A stretch of 64,000 bases of DNA, taken from the NCBI GenBank assembly GCA_017525025.1, contig JAFXUJ010000001.1:124001-188000 (forward strand), read 5' to 3'. The translations under genes and the position numbers were made by a program. Under the pieces are notes generated by a model. It saw only the letters and a program-made list of their open reading frames with translations, had not been told where the DNA came from and did no database searches. This DNA is from Elusimicrobiaceae bacterium. GTDB taxonomy: Bacteria; Elusimicrobiota; Elusimicrobia; Elusimicrobiales; Elusimicrobiaceae. Of the stretch, positions 9,306-17,573 are shown one piece after another (positions within the stretch are counted from its first letter, which is position 1; each line of letters opens with the position of its first letter).

Positions 9306-9680
9306 TTATTTGGCCGCTTTTTTAGTAGCCGGTTTGGCTGCTTTTTTAGCGGGAGCCTTTTTAGCGGCTACTTTCGGGGCCGCGGCTTTTTTAGCAGGCT
9401 CTTTTTTGGCTTCGGTTTTTTCCGCAACTTTGGGGTACACGGAAATTTGTTGTTTGCCTCTGCGGACCCATTCAAAGGTCACAATGCCGCTGACGCGGGC
9501 GAAGAGGCTGTCATCACTGCTGCGGGTTACGTTGGTACCGGGCAAGAATTTGGTACCGCGTTGGCGCACAATGATTTCCCCAGCGTTTACAAACTGGGAG
9601 CCATAACGTTTAATACCTAAACGTTGGCCGTGGCTGTCTCTTCCGTTAGAGGAAGAACCTTGAGCTTTTGTATGTGCCAT
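9306..9680 (-). CDS. rpmA: Ribosomal protein L27 with long Lys/Ala-rich tail
   Basis: Large-subunit protein L27, whose N-terminus reaches the peptidyl-transferase centre. 124 residues; the canonical part ([20 protein letters not shown] ... [17 protein letters not shown]) covers about the first 84. A ~40-residue tail of [10 protein letters not shown] repeats resembling histone H1 tails is extra; typical L27 is about 85 residues. The gene follows rplU by 15 bp and has a GGGAGA ribosome-binding site. Confidence 0.95.
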   Translation of the reverse strand: MAHTKAQGSSSNGRDSHGQRLGIKRYGSQFVNAGEIIVRQRGTKFLPGTNVTRSSDDSLFARVSGIVTFEWVRRGKQQISVYPKVAEKTEAKKEPAKKAAAPKVAAKKAPAKKAAKPATKKAAK

Positions 9681-9695
9681 AGTTTAGTCTCCCAA

Positions 9696-10004
9696 TTAAA
9701 GCTGGATATCCGTGATTTTAATTTGCGTTAAGTATTGTCTGTGCCCTTGGGTACGTTCGTATCCTTTTTTCGGGCGGCGTTTATAGACAATGACTTTTTG
9801 ACCTCTCAAGTGTTTAACCACCTGAGCGGTGACCTTGGCTGCTTGCGCAGCTTTGGTATCTGCTGAGGTACCTTCTTCGTTGGCGGCCCAGAGAACTTTA
9901 AGTTCTACATTATCGCCGACCTTCGCATCCAGTTTTTCAACCTGCAGATCTTGACCGGGTTTTACCCAGTACTGTTTTCCACCAGTTTCAATGATTGCGT
10001 ACAT
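9696..10004 (-). CDS. rplU: Ribosomal protein L21
   Basis: 102 residues (MYAIIETGGKQYWVKPGQ ... KGYERTQGHRQYLTQIKITDI), a 23S rRNA-binding 50S protein. The ATG at 10004 is chosen because the family starts MYAIIETGGKQ; the upstream extension is an artefact. No Shine-Dalgarno sequence: TATAAT lies exactly 6 nt upstream. The operon continues to rpmA. Confidence 0.95.
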   Translation of the reverse strand: MYAIIETGGKQYWVKPGQDLQVEKLDAKVGDNVELKVLWAANEEGTSADTKAAQAAKVTAQVVKHLRGQKVIVYKRRPKKGYERTQGHRQYLTQIKITDIQL

Positions 10005-10010
10005 AATATT

Positions 10011-10019
10011 ATTATACCA
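10011..10019 (-). promoter_or_regulatory. Extended -10 promoter adjacent to rplU start
   Basis: TGGTATAAT on the minus strand (10019-10011) is an extended -10 element. It ends 6 nt before the rplU ATG, so the transcript would start on the A of the start codon. A second candidate promoter lies farther upstream. Confidence 0.6.
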
Positions 10020-10040
10020 AATAAAGAGAAAACACCCCAC

Positions 10041-10187
10041 GCCCAGTCCGTATTCGGTTTAGGCGGGAAGCATAACTCTCCCTTAATTTGTATATATATT
10101 ATAGCATAAAAAAACCGGTTACGGGTGGCCTAGCCAGGGCGGCGCAAAATTTCATAAAATATAATTAATTAGATTTTATCAGGAATT
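10041..10187. promoter_or_regulatory. rplU-dnaJ divergent intergenic region
   Basis: Minus strand: a second extended -10 (TGC TATAAT, 10106-10098) could drive rplU with a ~90-nt leader that can fold into GGGA...TCCC and GCC...GGC hairpins, as in autoregulated L21 leaders. Plus strand: TATAAT (10160-10165) suits dnaJ, with AGGA 5 nt before its ATG. I see no CIRCE heat-shock inverted repeat. Confidence 0.45.
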
Positions 10188-11302
10188 ATGCCCACAAAAA
10201 TGAAAGAAGATTACTATCAAGTCCTCGGCATTGAACGCAATGCCTCCGAGGCGGAAATTAAATCCGCCTTCCGCAAACAAGCGATGAAATACCACCCGGA
10301 TCGCAACCCCGGCAACAAAGAGGCGGAAGAACAATTTAAGAAGGTAAATGAGGCCTTTTCGGTCCTGTCCGATCCGCAAAAAAAGCAAATGTATGACCAA
10401 TACGGCCACGAGGGGCTTAAAGGTCCGGCGGTTTTGGCGGTTTTAATGCCAACGGCTTTGGAGATATTAACGATATTTTCGGCTCTATGTTCGGGGATAT
10501 CTTCGGCGGGGGCTTTGGCGGCGGACGGCGTGGGGGTGCCCCACGGGCCCGGCGCGGGGAAGATTTAAAATTAGATGTAACCTTAACGCTGGAAGAAGCA
10601 TTTAGCGGCAAAGAGATTCCGGTTGATTATACGCGGCTGGATAACTGTTCCGCTTGCGACGGCTCCGGCGCAGCCCCGGGCAGCGCCCGCAAAACGTGCC
10701 GCTCGTGCGGAGGATCCGGAACGGTTACATATTCGCAAGGGTTTTTCAGCATGCGCCAAGTTTGCCCCGATTGCGGCGGTAAAGGTACCGTAGTGGAAAA
10801 ACCGTGTACTTCCTGCCGGGGTAGTGGGACAAAACGTGTAAAGGAGAATATTACAGTTAAAGTGCCCTCCGGTGTGCGTAGCGGAATCACCTTGCGCGTA
10901 TCTAACGGGGGAGACATTGGTACAAACGGTGGCGGTTTTGGCGATTTATATGTAGAAGTGCACGTCAAAGAACATAAAATTTTCCGCCGCGAAGGAGACG
11001 ATTTGGTATTAGACGCGCCCATTACATATCCGCAAGCCGTGCTGGGCGGCAGTATTAAGGTGCCGACCATTGAAGGCAAAGAAGTAGAAGTGAAAATCCC
11101 CGGCGGCACGCAATTTGGCGCGGTGCTTAAAGTGCAAGGAAACGGAATGCCGAAATTGGGCAAAAAAGGGTTTGGCGATTTGCTGATTAACGTAAAAATT
11201 GAAGTGCCCAAAAGACCCACCGCCCGCCAAAAAGAATTATTGGAAGAACTGGCCAACGAAACGGGCGGTAAAAAGAGTTTCTTTAAAGAACTGTTCGGGT
11301 AA
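10188..11302 (+). pseudogene. dnaJ: dnaJ chaperone gene with a single-base frameshift
   Basis: DnaJ delivers clients to DnaK. The N-terminal frame (from ATG 10188, AGGA site) encodes an intact J-domain ([21 protein letters not shown] in KYHPDRNP) up to YGHEGLKG. Around 10421-10424 the frame breaks: continuing in frame gives nonsense ending at 10568. The other frame carries on with [20 protein letters not shown], the Gly/Phe linker, then four CxxCxGxG zinc repeats (CSACDGSG, CRSCGGSG, CPDCGGKG, CTSCRGSG) and both C-terminal substrate domains to 11302. One base is missing between AAAGG and TCC. This is a true mutation, an assembly error, or a -1 recoding event; no classical slippery heptamer is in frame. 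Confidence 0.85.
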
Positions 11303-11312
11303 GGATAACCAG

Positions 11313-11768
11313 ATGACAAAAAACATAGGCGGAGCGGTTTTATTTTATCGCGGCGGGCGCGTATGGAGTTTGGTAGGGGCCGTGGTTTTGGTAATCTCTA
11401 TTTTCTTGTTTTTTTGCTGTTTGGGGAAAACAAGCGATGCACGGATCGGCCTATTTTTTGCGACACTCCCCTTATGGGTAATGGCCGTCATGTTAGGAAA
11501 ACATTTTTTCCGCCCGGTGCCTGTGTTAATGGCCGAGCCGGAACGTATTATGTTTTGCTCCACCCAAGTATTTGGTAGTCCCACAGTAGAAATGCTTTGG
11601 GGAGATATTGCCGAAATAAAATATAAGTCGGGCAAGTACGAAGGATTGATATTTCAGTTAAAAAACGGGACTTCCTATGAGTTTAGTTTACTCGGTTTTG
11701 AACATGAAGATGAAGATTTATTATCACAGATTTTCCGTGAACACGGTTTAACAGTTAAGCAAAACTAA
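11313..11768 (+). CDS. Small membrane protein with C-terminal PH-like domain, unknown function
   Basis: 151 residues from ATG 11313, with an AAGGATAA site just after dnaJ (10 bp gap). Two predicted transmembrane helices (about 19-38 VGAVVLVISIFLFFCCL and 44-62 IGLFFATLPLWVMAVML) precede a soluble segment (VEMLWGDIAEIKYKSGKYEG, LIFQLKNGTSYEFSLLGF) that looks like a bacterial PH-type beta sandwich. I do not recognise a named family. It is cotranscribed with dnaJ and ends at a terminator. Confidence 0.6.
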   Translation: MTKNIGGAVLFYRGGRVWSLVGAVVLVISIFLFFCCLGKTSDARIGLFFATLPLWVMAVMLGKHFFRPVPVLMAEPERIMFCSTQVFGSPTVEMLWGDIAEIKYKSGKYEGLIFQLKNGTSYEFSLLGFEHEDEDLLSQIFREHGLTVKQN

Positions 11769-11796
11769 TAGAGAAATAAGAATTTTCTAAACATAA

Positions 11797-11825
11797 CCCC
11801 CGGCATTAACCGGGGGATTTTTTAT
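11797..11825 (+). terminator. Terminator of the dnaJ unit
   Basis: CCCCCGG / CCGGGGG stem with a 6-nt loop followed by ATTTTTTATT. It overlaps the last codons of convergent mnmA. Confidence 0.85.
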
Positions 11826-12901
11826 TCAATCATTCCGCCACCGAGGACGACATCTCCCTGGTACATTACCGCACTTTGCCCGGCGGTAATGGAAAGTTGC
11901 GGCTCGTCAAATTTCGCATGAATACGTCCGTTTTCTAACACGCGCACGTGGGCCTTGGCGGGCAGGTGTAAATTGCGGATTTTAATTTCACAATCAAACT
12001 CTTGCGCCGGCGACGCACCCGCTATCCAGCTGACGTTTTGTGCGGTCAGCTCGTCGTGATATAGAGCCGCTTTCGGGCCGATAATTACTTGGTTTTTCTC
12101 GGCATTTATGCCAACTACATACATGGGTTCGGCAAATCCGCTAAGGCCCAAGCCCTTGCGTTTGCCGATAGTATAATTCCAAATACCTTCGTGGCGGCCA
12201 ATCACTTTGCCGTCCAACGTTACCATCTCGCCCGGCTTATTGGGAAAGTTTAACAGGTCGTTATAATCACCGCAATAAAAATCTTGGCTGTCTTCTTTAT
12301 CGGCTACTTCTAAACCGGCTTGGCGGGCTACTTCGCGGATTTCCGGTTTTGTTTTTTCGCCTAAAGGGAACAATACATTGGATAATTGTGTTTGGCCCAA
12401 GCGATGCAAAAAATAACTTTGGTCACGCGACAAATCTACCGCTTTTTTAAGTTGATATTTGCCGGAAACTTCGTCGTAGCAGACGCGCGCGTAATGTCCG
12501 GTAGCAAATTTATCAAAGGCAATACCTTGCGCCCGCGCCGCGCTTGGGAGCACTCCAAATTTGATAAAACTGTTGCAGAGCACACACGGATTGGGAGTGC
12601 GTCCACACGCATATTCCAGGCGGAAATTATCGAGCACCACTTGGCGGTATTTCTCGCGGCAGTCCACAACCAGGTGTTCAATGCCCAGTTTGTCCGCGAT
12701 GTTTTTTACTTCTTCCAAATCTTCTTTTTCCGGGGACAAACACGCATTTTTTTGATATTCGCCTTTGGGAACGGGCAGCGAAGGATCCCACACTAACATG
12801 GTTGCCCCGATAACGTGATATCCTTGCTCTTTCAGTAGCACGGCCGTGGCAGCGGAATCTACCCCGCCGCTCAGACCAACGAGCACAGTCTCTTTTTCCA
12901 T
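11822..12901 (-). CDS. mnmA: tRNA-specific 2-thiouridylase
   Basis: MnmA thiolates U34 of Lys, Glu and Gln tRNAs. 359 residues from ATG 12901, with GTGAGG 5 nt upstream; an in-frame TTG at 12904 is less likely. Motifs: PP-loop LVGLSGGVDSAATAVLL, the first catalytic Cys in GRTPNPCVLCN, and the second in DSQDFYCGDY. The C-terminal half has the expected beta-barrel (GLGLSGFAEPMYVVGIN). It stands as a single-gene unit. Confidence 0.95.
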   Translation of the reverse strand: MEKETVLVGLSGGVDSAATAVLLKEQGYHVIGATMLVWDPSLPVPKGEYQKNACLSPEKEDLEEVKNIADKLGIEHLVVDCREKYRQVVLDNFRLEYACGRTPNPCVLCNSFIKFGVLPSAARAQGIAFDKFATGHYARVCYDEVSGKYQLKKAVDLSRDQSYFLHRLGQTQLSNVLFPLGEKTKPEIREVARQAGLEVADKEDSQDFYCGDYNDLLNFPNKPGEMVTLDGKVIGRHEGIWNYTIGKRKGLGLSGFAEPMYVVGINAEKNQVIIGPKAALYHDELTAQNVSWIAGASPAQEFDCEIKIRNLHLPAKAHVRVLENGRIHAKFDEPQLSITAGQSAVMYQGDVVLGGGMIE

Positions 12902-12993
12902 CAAAACCTCACTTGCTATATAAATTCGTACTTAAGGTTGAAAGCCAAAAGGACACTTACATTGTAGTATTTTTAAGCGCAATTAGCAGACAT

Positions 12994-13018
12994 AAAAAAT
13001 CCCCCGCCAGCGGGGGAT
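12994..13018 (-). terminator. Terminator after the HD-GYP gene
   Basis: On the minus strand, ATCCCCCGC / GCGGGGGAT forms a hairpin with a short loop followed by TTTTTT, 20 bp past the HD-GYP stop codon. Confidence 0.85.
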
Positions 13019-13037
13019 CGTTGAGAAAAAAGAAAAA

Positions 13038-14222
13038 TTAGGAAACTTCTTTTTCAACGGAGGCGTCTTTGTGCGCCGGTTGATTTACGGATACATGCGC
13101 ATAAAGGCGTTTTACCGACGGATAAATCTTTTTAAAAGCCGCTACTACGCGCGGATCAAATGACTTGCCCGATTCTTCTATGATGTAATTAAGGGCTTCT
13201 TCCGTTTTCCATGCTTTTTTGTACACGCGAAACACACACAGCGCATCAAACACATCTGCCACCGTAACAATGCGCGCTTCTAACGGGATTTCTTCTTCTT
13301 TGAGCCCTTTGGGATAGCCGCTTCCGTTCCATTTTTCATGGTGGTACAAGCTCATTTTATGGGCCATTTGGAGCACTTTGGAATGGGCCCCTTCCAAAAT
13401 TTTCCCGCCGTAGATGGTGTGAGATTTCATAATCTCAAATTCTTCCGGTGTCAGTTTGCCGGGCTTGAGTAAAATATTATCGGCCAGGGCCACTTTGCCA
13501 ATATCGTGGAGCGGACTGGCATTTTTAATAAGTTCCGCTTCGGTTTTGCTCATGCCGAGCGCCAATGCCAGCAAATAGGCAATAATGCTGATGTTTTTTA
13601 AGTGTTGGCGGGTATCTTGTTGATCGCGGTATTCGGCCGTGACGGCCAAACGGTAAATGGTTTCCAATTGCGCCACCCGAATTTCTTGGTACAATTGGGC
13701 AATTTCAATGGAACCTGAAGCCAATGTGGCCAACAAGCGCAACAATCCTTCATCATTTTTATCAAAAGGAGTTCCGTTTGATTTATTAGAGGCTTGCACG
13801 ACGCCCAGCACTTCATCCGAATTATTTTTAAGCGGTACGGCAATAGTTGCATGGGTGCGGAAAGCCGTTACCATATCCACGTCCACGGAAAAACGCGGAT
13901 CGTCATAAGCGTTGGGTAGGTTGATGGTTTGACCGTAGCGAGCTACCAAAGCGATAAAGCCATCGCTATTTAACGGAATGCGGATTTCGGTATGCTCTAA
14001 GCCTTTGCCTTGTGCGATTTTAGACCACAACTCGTTTTTAGCTTCGTCTTTTAGGTAAATGGTACAACGGCCGACATCCAACATTTGGGTAATTTGTTGG
14101 GCGATGATGTCCAGCAATTTATCCAAGTGGAGCTCTGAAGAAATGCGCGTGCCGAAATCTACCAGCAAGCGTAATTTTTCTTCTGCGGTTAACCGATCCG
14201 ATCCATGCGTAAGGTCAGCCAT
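13038..14222 (-). CDS. GAF/HD-GYP domain protein, probable cyclic-di-GMP phosphodiesterase
   Basis: 394 residues. An N-terminal GAF sensor domain (about 15-175, ATIAVPLKNNSDEVLGVVQA) is followed by an HD-GYP domain (about 200-375) with SPLHDIGKVALADNILLKPG, the IYGGK helix, HHEKWNGSGYPKGL and ARIVTVADVFDAL. In the family these residues bind two or three metals and hydrolyse cyclic-di-GMP. No DNA-binding or receiver domain is present. The start has an AGGTAG site. The upstream gene (GlcF-like) ends 8 bp away, so they may share a transcript. No GGDEF cyclase is seen in this window. Confidence 0.85.
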   Translation of the reverse strand: MADLTHGSDRLTAEEKLRLLVDFGTRISSELHLDKLLDIIAQQITQMLDVGRCTIYLKDEAKNELWSKIAQGKGLEHTEIRIPLNSDGFIALVARYGQTINLPNAYDDPRFSVDVDMVTAFRTHATIAVPLKNNSDEVLGVVQASNKSNGTPFDKNDEGLLRLLATLASGSIEIAQLYQEIRVAQLETIYRLAVTAEYRDQQDTRQHLKNISIIAYLLALALGMSKTEAELIKNASPLHDIGKVALADNILLKPGKLTPEEFEIMKSHTIYGGKILEGAHSKVLQMAHKMSLYHHEKWNGSGYPKGLKEEEIPLEARIVTVADVFDALCVFRVYKKAWKTEEALNYIIEESGKSFDPRVVAAFKKIYPSVKRLYAHVSVNQPAHKDASVEKEVS

Positions 14223-14230
14223 AACACTAC

Positions 14231-15523
14231 CTATATGATGTCCGCGAGATGTTGCACTCGCACTGCCGGACTAACATGCTTGAATAAATAGGCCAATTCC
14301 AAAGCAGTCAAACCCGACAGGGTAAAAACGGTTTTTATTTGTGCGCGCTGTATTTTTTCTATGGTTTTTAAACCGATCTGATCCGCGCGGTTGCCCTTTG
14401 CAAAGGCATATCCGAACGCGGGCGCGCCCGCATCTGTATACAAACACTCTACAAAATTTTTGCCAAAAAGGGTATATAAAATTGCTTCCGCTTGCTTAAC
14501 CGGGGGGGATTGCCGGTCCAATATCGTGCCGTATTCCAGCAGGGCCGGGTTATTCTGCTGCGGGGGAAGAGTAAGTTTTTTAGGGAAAATGTCCGTTACA
14601 AATTGCACGCTATCGGCCAGTTGCCTGGCTTGTTCTTCCCAGTGAGGGTTTCCGGCGAATAGTTGCGGAGCCCGCTTTAAAAAATTATACACATCCAAAC
14701 TGTCTGTCAGGAGAGAAAGATGGCCGTTTGCCAGGCGAGCATGACGCTTTATAAGTCGGCGCAGCGTGCGGCGGCTCTGGCGCAAGTCTCCGTATACGTA
14801 CGAAAAGAGGCCCGTGGCCGTGTTGGACCAGGTAATAACGGAAGCCTTTTTTTGTGCGGTTTTTAAAATTTTTAGAGCCAAGTGCGGTAACAAAAATTCT
14901 GTCTCTAGAGAAGGCAGATAAATGAGGGTTGGATTTTTAGCGGTTGTGCTTACTTTTTCTTTGCGTAATAATCGTTGTAAATTCGGGGTTCGTTTCGGTA
15001 AAATACAATCCAGGTGATTTAACCACCTAAGTCCCGGGAAAAGCGTTAAACCGCTAAAACGCAAAAATTTTAATGCGTATATGCGACGCAGAAACAAAGA
15101 AACGTGCGCGAGTTTTTTAAATAACCGCGGACGGGTTTCGCGCCATTGTAAAAAAGAAAAAAGAATTTTTGGCAAGACCTGTAAATTTAAAGCCCGGCGC
15201 ATTTCCAACACGTGTTCGGCCGTGGGAACGCGGCCCGGACAGACCTGTGTACAACGGCCGCACAAGGTACACGTTTGCAACAATTCAAGCAAAACGGGAT
15301 CTTGGGCATTTGGGTTTATTTTTTGTTCCAGGGCCAACCGCAATAACTGATTGCGTCCACGCGGAGAATACGTTTCTTGCGGGATCAGTTGATAGAGCGG
15401 GCAAGCCTGCATGCAACTGCCGCAACGGGTACAGTATGCGGCTGAGTTATACAAAGTACGCGGACCAAAGGGCGTGTATAATCTGTCCAAACGTCGGCGA
15501 GAAAAACGTAAAAAAGGATTCAT
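14231..15523 (-). CDS. GlcF-like iron-sulfur subunit of a glycolate/2-hydroxyacid oxidase, degenerate C-terminus
   Basis: 430 residues from ATG 15523 (AGGAG site), overlapping the end of the GlcDE-like gene (ATGA). Two ferredoxin-type 4Fe-4S motifs are intact: CTRCGSCMQACP and CTLCGRCTQVCP. The C-terminal region aligns in position with the two Cys-rich CCG domains of GlcF but the CCG motifs themselves are missing; the expected spot reads TDAGAPAFGYAF. The protein could still pass electrons through its ferredoxin part. Paired with the fused FAD subunit, it suggests oxidation of glycolate, lactate or a related acid. Confidence 0.75.
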   Translation of the reverse strand: MNPFLRFSRRRLDRLYTPFGPRTLYNSAAYCTRCGSCMQACPLYQLIPQETYSPRGRNQLLRLALEQKINPNAQDPVLLELLQTCTLCGRCTQVCPGRVPTAEHVLEMRRALNLQVLPKILFSFLQWRETRPRLFKKLAHVSLFLRRIYALKFLRFSGLTLFPGLRWLNHLDCILPKRTPNLQRLLRKEKVSTTAKNPTLIYLPSLETEFLLPHLALKILKTAQKKASVITWSNTATGLFSYVYGDLRQSRRTLRRLIKRHARLANGHLSLLTDSLDVYNFLKRAPQLFAGNPHWEEQARQLADSVQFVTDIFPKKLTLPPQQNNPALLEYGTILDRQSPPVKQAEAILYTLFGKNFVECLYTDAGAPAFGYAFAKGNRADQIGLKTIEKIQRAQIKTVFTLSGLTALELAYLFKHVSPAVRVQHLADII

Positions 15524-17511
15524 TTGTTTTTCTCCTTTGCGGGGGTATTCCATAAGCCTTGCGGATCTAATTTTTCTTTAAGACGTTTCCACAGGCTATT
15601 GGGTTGAAGCGGCTGCCACGGTTTGGGAGGGAGAGCTTTTTGCTCTCCGGCTTTGATTTTAAAAGTAAGTTCGGTTACGAGGCCCAACGTGCCTTGCGCA
15701 CCGGCGAACAAACGTATTAAATTATATCCGGCTGCGTTTTTTGTTAGTTTTCCGCCGTAACGAACGCAGGATCCGTCCGCTAACAAGGCTTGTAATCCGG
15801 TTACCTGTGTATAAAATCCGGGGAATCGCCCGGAAGAAAAAGCTCCTCCTAGGGTTCCTTTTCCTGTCGGTAAAGAGCAGCTGACGTGTTTGGCTTTCAG
15901 CGCACGGTGCAATTGCGCCAACGTTACGCCCGCTTGGGCTGTAACGGTATAGTTGGCTAAATCAATATCTAAAATTCGGTTAAGAAGGCGCGTGGATAGT
16001 TGGGACGATTTTGTTTGCAGAGTGGAATTGGCCCCCGTTACAAAGAAGGAATTTGTGGCGGCGCGGGCGACGTTAAGTTGATCGCAAAGTGTTTGTATTT
16101 CCGGCGAAAGCGGCCCGAAATCGCGCGATTCTTCCTCGTAATTAAGCGGAATAATTTTAAGCGGATTAGCCAATTGTTGCGGATCCAACGCTTGTTTGAT
16201 TTGAGCAAATAAACGCAAGGTGTTTTTATCATACGCATAGGACATCAACCCGCGTTTTTCCACTCCGATTCCATGTTCTCCCGATAAGGTCCCTCCCGCA
16301 TCTACGCACGTTTGTAAAATTTGCTTAATGGCTTGGTGGACGCGTTTGGTTTCTAATTTGTTGCGCTCGTCAAAAATAAGTTGCGGATGGAAGTTGCCGT
16401 CTCCGGCATGGAAGAGTAAACTGGCCCGCGTTTGGGTGTCTTGCAAAATCTGTCTTACCCGCCGTAAGGTAGAAGGGAGTGCGCTACGGGGAACAGTGCC
16501 GTCGCACACTTGTATGTTGGGCGCAAGCCGAGCCATTGCCGCATAAGCGGCTCGCCGTCCGGACCAAATCCGTTGACGTTCTGTTTCGTTTTTGGCGGTG
16601 ATAAATTGTTCAGCCCGGTGATCGCGGCAGATTTGTTCCAGTTTTTCTTTTTCCCGGTTTAAACGGGGCAATTCTCCGTCCAGTTCCAAAATTAACAAAG
16701 CCGGCGCATGAAGGGGATAACCGGCATGAGCAAATTTTTCAATGCTTTCGGCCGTTAATTGATCCATGGCTTCTACGCATCTTGGAACGATTCCCCGGGC
16801 AATTAAATCAGTTACGGTCTGTACGCATTCTTCCAAGGAGGGGAAGGTAACCAAAAAGGTTTGAATATGTTTGGGCTTGGGCAGTATTTTTACTTTGAGT
16901 TGCGTAATAAGCCCAAAAGTGCCTTCGCTCCCGGTAAGAAATCCTACCCAATCGGGGCCGGCTTCCCGGCGGGAAACGGTCAAGGTTTCCCCGTCCGGTA
17001 AAACAAAAGAAATCTCTAACACATGGTCCAGCGTTCCGCCGTATTTTAAACAACGTGAACCACTGGCGTTTTGAGCCACATTCCCACCTAAGGTGCAAAC
17101 TTGTTGACTGGCGGGATCCGGCGCATAAAAAAATCCATAGGGAGCCAGGGCTTGTTGTAATTGTTCCGTAACGACGCCCGGCTCTACCAAGGCGTATCCC
17201 TCTTTTATATTGATTTCCAAAATATGATTAAGCCCGGCTAAATTTAAAATAGCCCCTCCCTTTAAGGCGGCACAACTGCCGGCGTGATTGGTTGCGGCGG
17301 CCCGTGCCACGAAAGGAATACGGTAACGGCTTAAGATTTTTACGAGGGGCGCCAGTTGGTTTGCCTGTTGGACGTGGATGACCAAATCCGGCCGTACGCG
17401 AGAGAGGGAACAGTCGTAAGCATGAAGTAAGCAAGAAATATCATCGTAACGGACATTCTCTTTCCCTACTTGTTTTTGTAGTGTGCGCCGGGCGGCGGCA
17501 GGAATATGCAT
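15520..17511 (-). CDS. Fused GlcD-GlcE-like FAD-linked oxidase
   Basis: 663 residues, longer than GlcD (~480). The first ~455 residues form a GlcD-type FAD oxidase: PCMH domain (GGAILNLAGLNHILEI, GVVTEQLQQALAPYGFFYAPDP, LGGNVAQNASGSRCLKYGGT), cap domain, and the signature GTLSGEHGIGVEKRGLM. Residues about 475-640 are a second FAD-binding PCMH half (AQAGVTLAQLHRALKAKHVS, LPTGKGTLGGAFSSGRFPG) matching GlcE. So GlcD, GlcE (this gene) and GlcF (next gene) make up a whole glycolate-oxidase-like complex. The substrate may be glycolate, D-lactate or another 2-hydroxyacid. Confidence 0.85.
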   Translation of the reverse strand: MHIPAAARRTLQKQVGKENVRYDDISCLLHAYDCSLSRVRPDLVIHVQQANQLAPLVKILSRYRIPFVARAAATNHAGSCAALKGGAILNLAGLNHILEINIKEGYALVEPGVVTEQLQQALAPYGFFYAPDPASQQVCTLGGNVAQNASGSRCLKYGGTLDHVLEISFVLPDGETLTVSRREAGPDWVGFLTGSEGTFGLITQLKVKILPKPKHIQTFLVTFPSLEECVQTVTDLIARGIVPRCVEAMDQLTAESIEKFAHAGYPLHAPALLILELDGELPRLNREKEKLEQICRDHRAEQFITAKNETERQRIWSGRRAAYAAMARLAPNIQVCDGTVPRSALPSTLRRVRQILQDTQTRASLLFHAGDGNFHPQLIFDERNKLETKRVHQAIKQILQTCVDAGGTLSGEHGIGVEKRGLMSYAYDKNTLRLFAQIKQALDPQQLANPLKIIPLNYEEESRDFGPLSPEIQTLCDQLNVARAATNSFFVTGANSTLQTKSSQLSTRLLNRILDIDLANYTVTAQAGVTLAQLHRALKAKHVSCSLPTGKGTLGGAFSSGRFPGFYTQVTGLQALLADGSCVRYGGKLTKNAAGYNLIRLFAGAQGTLGLVTELTFKIKAGEQKALPPKPWQPLQPNSLWKRLKEKLDPQGLWNTPAKEKNK

Positions 17512-17573
17512 AAATCGTACTCTTTTATAAGTTTTGTATACTATATATTATATTATTTGTGGTGGCTAAATTG

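Noticed and set aside
10041-10187. CIRCE/HrcA heat-shock operator before dnaJ.
   Set aside because: No TTAGCACTC-N9-GAGTGCTAA repeat or near match is present.
10415-10430. Programmed -1 frameshifting in dnaJ.
   Set aside because: The zero-frame codons CTT AAA GGT do not form an X-XXY-YYZ slippery heptamer and no clear stimulatory hairpin follows; kept only as a remote alternative to a real deletion.
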